Positions 57,422 through 64,000 of a DNA stretch of 64,000 bases are shown one piece after another. The stretch is taken from assembly GCA_036346255.1 (NCBI GenBank), contig CM070618.1, positions 59,593,655 to 59,657,654 on the forward strand, in the 5' to 3' direction. Below the pieces are notes generated by a model. The model did no database searches and was not told the origin of the DNA. It saw only the letters and a list, made by a program, of their open reading frames with translations. The position numbers were made by a program, and so were the translations under genes. The number at the start of each line of letters is the position of its first letter. Positions within the stretch are counted from its first letter, which is position 1. Origin of the DNA: Ampelocalamus luodianensis. Its lineage: Eukaryota; Streptophyta; Magnoliopsida; Poales; Poaceae.

Positions 57422-58051
57422 GTCGCCATCGCTTTCTCTCTCCCCTCGGCGCGGATGAACACCGCAATTTGCAAAGTGCTTCTCAATGTTAGTGCGAGCT
57501 TAGGTGTCAAAACAAGGTGCGTCCTTTGCCTCCTTTGCGGCATGATTATGTAGTTGCCTCCGATTATGTGTGCGTAAATTATCTTGCGGGCAACTTACCT
57601 TGAGGCTTTCCCATCAAACCGTGTGGATTCTATCTTTTCACACTGTCACAACTTTTGTACTTCAAACTCCAACAAGAAGGCCCAAATCGGCACATATTTA
57701 TCTTCTACTTATCCCTAATTATTGCTTAATGCTAACCATGGCGGAGCTGCTCGGCATATTTACTACGATTGCACCATCTCTACTCCAAGATCGATGAGGC
57801 GACGGAGCTCCTCCACCGTCGCCGCTTCTTGCCCAACAATCCTCCTCCTCGTTATAATTTTAATTTTTATTCAATATTTTAGTTATTTTTATTGGAGTTC
57901 ATATACAAATCACGATGATGGCGCAAATGCTCGTGGACTTGATGAGCGACTTGAGGAGAAGGCTCGTTTTTGGCGTGAGAGCCATGCGGCAAATCAAATT
58001 TCGTTTTATTTTATTTTTTATTCATACTTTATTGAGCAGCTAGAGGAGCAT

Positions 58052-58091
58052 GGGTAGAGAAGGTGTTGCGTGGAGAAGCTCGGGGTGGTGC
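58052..58091 (+). repeat. 40-bp direct repeat, copy 2
   Basis: The partner of 57260-57299 (gggtagagaaggtgttgcgt...ggggtggtgc). The flanks differ, so only this short stretch was duplicated or independently retained. Confidence 0.85.
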
Positions 58092-58234
58092 TCGAATGAT
58101 TTTCGTCCACGCGAAATTTTAAAGATACTAGCGGTCGAAGACCAAAAGGTTTGGCCGCATCCCTTCCATGATGGCAATAATTGAGGCGGTGGGACGACAC
58201 CTCCCAAAACGCAAGTTTGACCACTAATTTCTAT

Positions 58235-58350
58235 TGTAATATAATTATAAAACTAATAAATTATAATATTACGAAAGTATTTTATGAGATTAATCTACTC
58301 GTACTATTTCTATGTATCCAATACAAAATATTTATAAAGATATCAATCTC
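58235..58350. mobile_element. Stowaway-like MITE fragment
   Basis: It contains aaattataatattacgaaag, then gagattaatctactcg and tatgtatccaata, closely matching the MITE interior at 9296-9365. Only the middle is preserved. Confidence 0.5.
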
Positions 58351-58495
58351 CAAATATTAGAAATCTTGACCACGTGAATCCCAAAACATAACTCTTTTCT
58401 GACCGGATGGTGCCGTTGTCTCGCTTTTGCCACCATAACCCCTACAAAGTTGCAAGCCTGCAACCCCGACCAACACCAGCCAACCTACAATTGTC

Positions 58496-58627
58496 CAATT
58501 CTCATCTCATCACATCACATCGTCGATTTACACTCTAAACCTTAAAACAACAAATATCATTCAATTCTCATCTCATCACATCACATCGTCGATTTACACT
58601 CTAAACCTTAAAACAACAAATATCATT
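58496..58627. repeat. perfect 66-bp tandem duplication upstream of CTP synthase
   Basis: Two identical 66-bp units (58496-58561 and 58562-58627), each starting caattctcatctcatcacat and ending acaacaaatatcatt, lie about 390-520 bp before the likely transcription start. Each unit contains atcacatcacatcgtcgat and a telomere-box-like aaacctta. Identity implies a recent duplication. Confidence 0.95.
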
Positions 58628-59012
58628 GATCGCACCCTAACCTGTATGCATCACGCTGTCATGCATAATTCTACATGATTATGAATTATCTAAAAGTCTA
58701 GCTAAAATTTTACATTACAAACAAGGTATAAAAACCAACTATTAACTGCCTGGTCGGCTGGTCCCTAGCAGTTTCACAGCTATCAACCGTCTAAAAAAAA
58801 CATCAACCGTCATTCTCACCCCTGTTGCAACAGAAATCCAATATGCAGTAGAATACCGCAATCAAACACAGAACAACCCAATTTTACATCCAAAACATTT
58901 CATTTCTTTAATTCTGTTCATTTTTTAGAGAGGGAGAACGAAACGAGCGCGAGAGAGGGAGGCCGGGGTTTTGAGGGTTTGAGGGAGTTTTGCCCCCCTC
59001 CCTGAAGCCGCC
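58628..59012. promoter_or_regulatory. CTP synthase upstream region
   Basis: Non-coding. It shifts from AT-rich to a purine-rich stretch (58925-58990, gagagggag words) just before the TATA-like box. Such GA-rich elements are common in plant core promoters. No specific factor site can be claimed. Confidence 0.4.
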
Positions 59013-59020
59013 TTATTTAA
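59013..59020 (+). promoter_or_regulatory. TATA-like box of CTP synthase
   Basis: TTATTTAA, about 220 bp before the ATG, is followed by a CT-rich leader typical of grass housekeeping genes. Transcription probably starts near 59045-59055. Confidence 0.5.
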
Positions 59021-59049
59021 CCCCTCCTCTCCCCTCTTGCCATTTCAGC

Positions 59050-59236
59050 CTAAACCTCTCTCCCAGTCTCCTTTCCCGGTCTTGTCCTTCCACTCCACCT
59101 CTCACCTCTTGGCACTACACTAGGCCCAAGAACAGAGCCAAGAACTCCAGCTCTTGCCCGCTTGCTCCTCTCCTCCCTGTTCTTGCGACGGAGCAGAGCC
59201 AACAGTAGTTGAGCTAGCGGTACGTAGGAGGCGACC
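59050..59236 (+). other. presumed 5' untranslated region of CTP synthase
   Basis: It is CT-rich (tctcctttcccggtcttgtc) without an upstream ATG in a strong context. It ends gtaggaggcgacc before ATG 59237. The plus frame 58990-59208 stops before the ATG and is not coding. Confidence 0.5.
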
Positions 59237-59354
59237 ATGAAGTACGTGCTGGTGACTGGAGGGGTGGTGAGCGGCCTCGGCAAGGGCGTGACGGCCAGCA
59301 GCATCGGCGTCGTGCTCAAGGCCTGCGGCCTCCGCGTCACCACCATCAAGATCG
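59237..59354 (+). CDS. CTP synthase exon 1
   Basis: Residues 1-39 plus the first base of codon 40. It contains the loop VSGLGKGVTASSIG that binds nucleotide phosphates. The donor is atcg/GTAGCC. GC-rich third positions, as is usual for 5' exons of grass genes. Confidence 0.95.
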
Positions 59355-62300
59355 GTAGCCATTCCTTCCCCCCCACCTCGTGCCGGTTTCTTTTGGGCTC
59401 TAATTTCGGCCTTTCCGCACAAAAATAACCGCCGCGAACGTAGAAACTGAAAAAAGGCGGGTTTTCCGTGGAAAGATCCGATTTATCAACCACGCTTTGC
59501 GTGATCTTGCCTTGCCGTTTGCTCGGTTGGTCTCAATTGCAACCCAGAGTCCAGAAACGAATACCTTGCTTTCGTCGTTACAGCTGTGGAACAAGTGTTG
59601 TTTTGGGCAAAGGAAGCAGCATTCCCTAACGGCCGGGGGCTGTTTGGGGCGCACGAGGCATGTACAATGATGTGTGACGTTAGCTGTTTACAAGCTTTGC
59701 TAGGTAGGATTTTAGGAGAGAGGAGGAAAGAGAGTAACATCATTGTATGAGTTATTGTCTATAACAAATACTATTTTCATTTAATAATTAAAAGATAGTG
59801 GATTGGTAAGGTCTCATATAAACAAACTTAAGAGACAAATCATTGTGGAAGTTATCTTTAGTCATGTATGTAGATAACATAGAGGAGTATATAGACAGCG
59901 GTTATCTCTACTTGTACATGCTCTTATGGCCGCATGACAACTACTTGCGCGAACGCACTTGCCTGTTACTAGTAGATGGTGAGTTGGTAATCTTAATTAA
60001 GCTGAAAAGAAACGGGCTTTTAATTCGTTTGAATGTCAAAAGAACGGTTTTGTGCAATGTTTGAAGCTTTTGGCCTCAAAACACATGCATTTTGATGCAC
60101 ATGCACTCGCTTGTTTACCAATCTGTTACATTTTTTTGGTTATCTTTTGCTTCTCTGTTCGTTGTCATGGGTACGGAGCTCTCTGTTTCTTGCTATTTGC
60201 TTTTCTTGGGCGCCTTCAAGTTTATCAGTTTCTTTGAACTTGTCACATGAGACATACAACCTATGATCAAGTTAATTAGTTCACAGCCTGTGTTCAACGC
60301 TCTTGTTTTGGGCCTGATTCTGTACATGTGAGTTGAGACTTGAGATTCTTGAGGTGACGATACGGCAAAAAAAGATTCCTGGATGAACAGTGTTTCTGCT
60401 CCTCTGCTTCAGTAGATTACATCTTGCATTGTTCTGCATTGTATAGTGCTTTTGGTGATTCTTGCCTATGCTTTTCGGTGTTTTCCTCCGGTTTTCTTCT
60501 GGTAAAAGTAAAACGTTTTACTTTCGTTTTTGGTTACTATTGAGTTATATGTACCAACCAGTTCATCAAAAGCTTAAGCTGATGAGGCTCCCTCAGACTT
60601 AAGACGTGGAATAGAAGTGGACTGCAATTATTATTTTTTAATTACACTAACCAGATCTTGAACTTAAGATTTTTTTGGCTCTGATACCATATTGAGTTGT
60701 ATGTACCAATCAATTCATCTAAAAGCTTAAACTGATGAGGAAAGACAGACAATTCACTTATACTTCAACAGTTACTCGTTGTTGTCTTTGACGAAGCGGA
60801 TATCTGATCTTAAGTTGGTGTCACAATCTTAGTTCCTTCAAAGAGACCAACTCCTAGGCTGTTTTGGCCAAGTTTGTCATGTCATGCATTAAATTTTTCT
60901 GACTCAATTTTCTGTACCCTTTTTCCTCAAGGAAAGCATTCGTTTTGTTTCATTCGACGGGTATGCAAGTACGGGTATTCCTTCAAAAAACAAAAGGAAT
61001 TAGTGGAAAAAATTGACTGATACTTTGAGCCTTCATTTTCTCCCATCTACTTGAGCGCTTGTCAGTTCAGTTCAAGATTTTAGTTGCAACGCTTCTATAC
61101 TAGAAGTTGGTGAACGGATAAAAGAAACCATTTAGTTTTGTTAGGTGAGCATTACTTACTGTTCTTAATTTCTTATCGTTGTTCATTTGTGACAACTCAT
61201 CTGCAGACCCATACCTCAACACTGATGCTGGCACCATGTCTCCGTTCGAGCATGGTGAGGTCTTTGTTTTGGACGATGGTGGAGAGGTAACTACAGGCTG
61301 CTCCAACATCTCCTTTTTTGTGCCTCTCTTACCAGAAAACTCCATGCTGTTGGTATCGTCATGGATGACCATTGATAGTCTTCACTAGTTCACCTGTAAT
61401 GGATTTTTTTTTCATGGATTTATCTTTTTACATAGTTTGTTTTTAAAGAGGGAGTTTTTAAGGAAGTTATTCAAAAGCGAGTTATGTGGATATAATCTCT
61501 TTGGCTAATTGGACTTTCTTCCCTTTTCTTTTCTTGAAGGTGGACTTGGACCTTGGAAATTATGAACGTTTTCTAGATATCAAATTGACCCGTGACAACA
61601 ATATAACCACAGGAAAGATATATCAGGTAATTGGACCTATTAGTCCTAATCCTTGTGTAGTTAGAGCTTCTGTTTTGTGGAAGATTGTGCTATCAAGTCA
61701 AAAGTTTGGTTTCTACTTTTCTTTCTTTCTTTTTTTAAATAAATAAATAAAGGAGGTTATTTTTACTTTGACATTAACAAACCGACAACATTCAGGGATA
61801 TCTGCAAGTTATATTGGAGCTGTTGGCTCCTTTTGGCGAGTTTTCTATTCATTTTAGCAAAACTAGCCCCCGGTCGACCGAAATTGCAAATCTGCCACCG
61901 CGGCAGGCTAGGCAGGTGCCGCTTGGCACATCTAAAGCGCGGCAAAACGTTCCCACCACGACACCGGTCACCAAGCGCTAGGAGTGAGGTGGCAGCGTGG
62001 TAGTAAACCTGCCGCGGACTGGAAGTGCGGTAGGAGCTGCAGCCCACTGGGACTGCGACAGGTTTGCTCACACCACAGCAGGTTCACATTGACACGTACT
62101 TGCAGTCGTTTGAGAGCGCGGTAGGTACCTGTAGCGGTCTGGGAGTGTGGTATCAATCTGCCGCGGTACCGGTGCGCTGTAGATGACACACGGCGCTTGT
62201 CTAACCTACCGCGGTGCCAGATTTACAATTCCGGTCGATCAAAGGCTAGTTTTGCTAAAACGAATCGAAATCACTCCAAATCAGCCCAGCGTTTGATTGA

Positions 62301-64000
62301 CTGAGTGTACATGGAACCCACAAATCCTTATTGAGTCACTTTATGTTTCATCGTAAGATCCACTGCAGTACAATTATGCATGTGTAGAATCATCTGGGCC
62401 TCTAGTCTGCCATTGTTGTCGGAAGTTACTCATGAGATTCAACCTGTCACATGGTGGCTTAATTGTAGAGTCGATGCTCTGTTGCCTGCTTCTGTCAAAT
62501 CAGTGAACAAAGAATCTTTCTTCCATTGACCACCTAAATTTTGTACAGGATGCAAAGTAGACTAGGTATCAGTAAACTACAGGTGAAACTCACACCAATG
62601 ACCAGTATCAGTTAGCTGTTTTGTTACCATTGTAAGTTAGGATGAAAAGTGACCTACCCTTATTACAACTTTCATGTGATCGGTTGATTCTGGGTAGTCA
62701 AACTCTTCTTGGATTCTCTAACACTGTAGCTGCTGGTTTCATCTTCTTGAAACTAATAGCGTTTTCTTTCTAATGCTCAAATTAGGCTGTCATTAACAAA
62801 GAAAGGAGAGGGGACTACTTGGGGAAAACCGTCCAGGTGTGTTATCAGTATGTAGTGTGGAGCTTTCACGTGATTACTGTTGAGAGAGATCATTGAATCT
62901 GGATTTATTTTCCTTTTCAGGTCGTGCCACATATTACAGATGAAATACAAGATTGGATTGAACGTGTGGCGATGAATCCGGTCGATGGTAAAGAAGGGCC
63001 TCCTGATGTTTGTGTCATAGAACTTGGTGGCACTATAGGTAAACAAAACAACAAAACAATTTCATCTATAGCATATATTGCTAAAGCACATACTTCAAAC
63101 ATCGTAGTGTAGTTTATTTTTGCTCAATTGTTCCCATAGCTGTGTAAGTATGCCGGTGCAGGGGACAAAATCTTTTCGCCGCATAACGACAGTGGAATTC
63201 TTGATGCAGGGGATATTGAATCAATGCCTTTTATTGAAGCATTAGGTCAATTTTCATACCGTGTAGGTCAGTAAACAGCAGCTCTCCCCTGAATGTTTAT
63301 TTTTATTTTGACCTGGTTCTCTTTTACAATATCCATTCAGTTTCAATTGACATGTTCTTTACTCATTCTGTGTTGTAGGAGCTGGAAACTTCTGTCTGGT
63401 CCATGTCAGTCTTGTTCCAGTTCTAAATGTAGTTGGTGAACAGGTATGTTTTACTCATTTCAATAAGATAAAACTGTGAGAGGTTGTAATAATGCTTACA
63501 GTTTTATTGGGGTTCATGCCATGTGCTATATGACAAAATAAAATAGTACTTTCAATTTTTTTGCCTGAAATGGTATGAAACTATGAACTATAAAATAGTA
63601 CCTATCAATGGTCAAAATTCCGGTACCGGATAAAAAACCGCCCGGCGCCATTTCTCCGTTACCAGCCGATAACCGGAAATCCGGAAAAAACCAGCCGAAG
63701 TTTGAAAACTGAATTTGAATTTGCTTAAAAACCGGCCAAAATTTGAAATTTGAATTTGCTAAACTGGGAAAAACCGGCCGGTTTTCCAAATCCCGGTACC
63801 CACCGGTAAAACCGGTAACCGCCGGGATTTCTATCCATGGTACCTATAGTAATTTACGCTGAGTTGCAATTTGGCTTAAAGAGAAGTGGCACTTTTTTAT
63901 TGTACTAAAAAGGGGAAACCCCAATAATAACCTAAAGAATATTGAAGTGTTTCCGTACCTCTTGAAAACAGTATAATTCTTCAGTTATTTGAACTTGTCA
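59237..64000 (+). CDS. CTP synthase, N-terminal part (gene runs off the right edge)
   Basis: CTP synthase converts UTP to CTP using ATP and glutamine, the last step of de novo pyrimidine synthesis, in the cytosol. Seven exons (59237-59354, 61207-61286, 61540-61626, 62786-62836, 62921-63038, 63210-63266, 63379-63443) total 576 nt and join into 192 uninterrupted codons, all with GT-AG introns. Visible motifs of the synthetase domain are the nucleotide-binding loop GGVVSGLGKG (residues 8-17), DPYLNTDAGTMSPFEHGEVF (40-59), GGEVDLDLGNYERF (64-77, with a metal-binding Asp), TTGKIYQ (89-95) and IELGGTIGDIESMPFIEAL (145-163, with the metal-binding Glu), then GNFCLVHVSLVPVLNVVGEQ (173-192). Plant enzymes have about 560-600 residues, so two-thirds, including the glutaminase domain, lies beyond the window. 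The start is the first ATG, and its protein start matches the family. Codons here are normal in CAG/CTG. Confidence 0.97.
59658..59921. mobile_element. MITE in CTP synthase intron 1
   Basis: The ends GCATGTACAATGATG and (inverted) GCATGTACAAGTAGAG are inverted repeats, and an inner ttattgtctataac is shared with the MITE at 50519-50797. About 264 bp, non-coding. No clear target duplication. Confidence 0.5.
60538..60740 (+). repeat. direct repeat pair in intron 1
   Basis: tattgagttatatgtaccaa...aaagcttaagctgatgagg near 60538-60588 recurs as tattgagttgtatgtaccaa...aaagcttaaactgatgagg near 60690-60740. The copies are about 90% alike by eye. Confidence 0.7.
61207..61286 (+). CDS. CTP synthase exon 2
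   Basis: It completes codon 40 and encodes residues 41-66 (...PYLNTDAGTMSPFEHGEV... to GGE). The acceptor is CTGCAG, the donor gagag/GTAACT. TMSPFEHGEVFVLDDG is highly conserved across CTP synthases. Confidence 0.95.
61540..61626 (+). CDS. CTP synthase exon 3
   Basis: Residues 67-95, whole codons (VDLDLGNYERFLDIKLTRDN to TTGKIYQ). It contains the Asp of DLDLG that coordinates magnesium in characterised enzymes. The acceptor is CTTGAAG, the donor CAG/GTAATT. Confidence 0.95.
61627..62785 (+). other. CTP synthase intron 3 (1.16 kb)
   Basis: GT...ATTAG intron, enlarged by the foldback element at 61825-62288. The rest is AT-rich without coding signs. Confidence 0.85.
61825..62288. mobile_element. 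foldback element in CTP synthase intron 3
   Basis: About 85 bp at each end are inverted repeats. The left run ttttagcaaaactagcc...ggtcgaccg...ccaccgcgg is matched by the inverse of the right run ending ggctagttttgctaaaa, with roughly 90% agreement by eye. The interior is rich in ccgcgg, ggtagg and gcggtag words that also pair internally. There is no transposase. No convincing target duplication was found. It would fold into a long hairpin in the pre-mRNA. Confidence 0.75.
62786..62836 (+). CDS. CTP synthase exon 4
   Basis: Residues 96-112 (AVINKERRGDYLGKTVQ), 51 nt, whole codons. GDYLGKTVQ binds substrate phosphates in the family. The acceptor is AATTAG, the donor CAG/GTGTGT. Confidence 0.95.
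62921..63038 (+). CDS. CTP synthase exon 5
   Basis: Residues 113-151 plus one base (VVPHITDEIQDWIERVAMNP to CVIELGGTI). It contains the catalytic-metal Glu of IELGGT. The acceptor is TTTCAG, the donor atag/GTAAAC. Confidence 0.95.
63210..63266 (+). CDS. CTP synthase exon 6
   Basis: It completes codon 152 and encodes residues 153-170 (DIESMPFIEALGQFSYRV). The acceptor used is GATGCAG at 63209. A second acceptor, GGTGCAG at 63161, lies 48 nt upstream and is in frame (see findings). Confidence 0.93.
63379..63443 (+). CDS. CTP synthase exon 7
   Basis: It completes codon 171 and encodes residues 172-192 (AGNFCLVHVSLVPVLNVVGE Q). The acceptor is TTGTAG, the donor CAG/GTATGT. In other plant genes the KTKPTQ block follows here, so the next exon lies beyond 64000. 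Confidence 0.95.
63606..63839. mobile_element. non-autonomous hAT-type MITE in CTP synthase intron 7
   Basis: It is flanked by a perfect 8-bp duplication, GTACCTAT (63598-63605 and 63840-63847), the length typical of hAT transposases. The termini CAATGGTCAAAATTCCGG and (inverted) CATGGATAGAAATCCCGG match at 12 of 18. The 234-bp interior consists largely of accgg/ccggt words and aatttgaatttgct. No coding sequence. Confidence 0.7.

Larger units (their letters stand above)
57430..58495. other. intergenic DNA, possible pieces of captured coding sequence
   Basis: A plus frame at 57722-58057 includes ANARGLDERLEEKARFWRES, which looks helix-forming, next to the second 40-bp repeat, but it has no recognised domain. 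58235-58350 is a Stowaway-like fragment sharing ttataatattacgaaagtat with 9300-9330. Confidence 0.35.
59355..61206 (+). other. CTP synthase intron 1 (1.85 kb)
   Basis: Long first intron with GT...CTGCAG ends. It holds a MITE (59658-59921) and two ~50-bp direct repeats containing tatgtaccaa and aaaagcttaa (60538-60588 and 60690-60740). The latter are remnants of a known type of grass repeat near tctgataccatattgagt. No alternative exon is evident. Confidence 0.85.

Noticed and set aside
59050..59493. 147-codon minus frame over the CTP synthase start
   Set aside because: It is antisense to the well-supported first exon and 5' UTR and has no domain of its own.
60052..60237. 61-codon plus frame in intron 1 with hydrophobic character
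   Set aside because: It lies within an intron, has no domain, and joins neither flanking exon in frame with conserved sequence.

Overview
The window is plant nuclear DNA, almost certainly from a grass (Poaceae). It has one intron-containing plant gene at the right edge and otherwise nested transposons: Ty3/Gypsy elements with 4.5-5 kb LTRs, Tat-type Gypsy elements, a Copia element, a hAT and a CACTA element, Stowaway-like MITEs and (AT)n runs. I cannot name the species from sequence alone. No rRNA, tRNA or CRISPR array was seen.

Layout: 1-3.3 kb is gene-free. 3304-7790 is a solo LTR with a perfect 5-bp target duplication. 9.05-10.7 kb is a nest of two MITEs and a CACTA element. 12.5-48.8 kb is one large nest. 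Its host is a minus-strand hAT element whose N-terminal BED-finger end lies near 47.1-47.5 kb and whose catalytic and C-terminal parts lie at 14.1-15.9 kb. They are separated by a Tat-type Gypsy element (Tat-A, 15926-47060, target duplication CCTGG). Tat-A is itself interrupted by a plus-strand Tekay/Del-type element (21970-~28955, missing its 3' part) and by a second Tat-type element (Tat-B, 29991-42973, target duplication ATCTT). Tat-B carries a 5'-truncated Copia element (~34000-36553).

Both Tat elements carry, opposite to gag-pol, a plus-strand multi-exon reading frame resembling the 'putative gypsy type transposon' (Transposase_28) family, with recognisable introns. 48.9-59 kb is MITE- and repeat-rich intergenic DNA with a possible captured gene fragment.

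The only gene I accept as functional is a CTP synthase (59237 to beyond 64000, plus strand). Seven exons (192 codons) join perfectly in frame and encode the N-terminal synthetase domain. Its introns hold a hAT-type MITE with an 8-bp duplication, a ~460-bp foldback element and a smaller MITE. A 66-bp tandem duplication lies upstream.

The most unusual signal is that the two LTRs of Tat-B, and those of Tat-A, differ mainly at CAG/CTG trinucleotides, which read as CG, CGA, TCG and similar. Long stretches inside the Gypsy elements are nearly free of CAG/CTG, and their reading frames are broken there. CAG-rich patches keep open frames. The best explanation I can offer is systematic consensus error at CHG-methylated cytosines, which would make the sequence an accidental methylation record. 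A real mutational process is the alternative.
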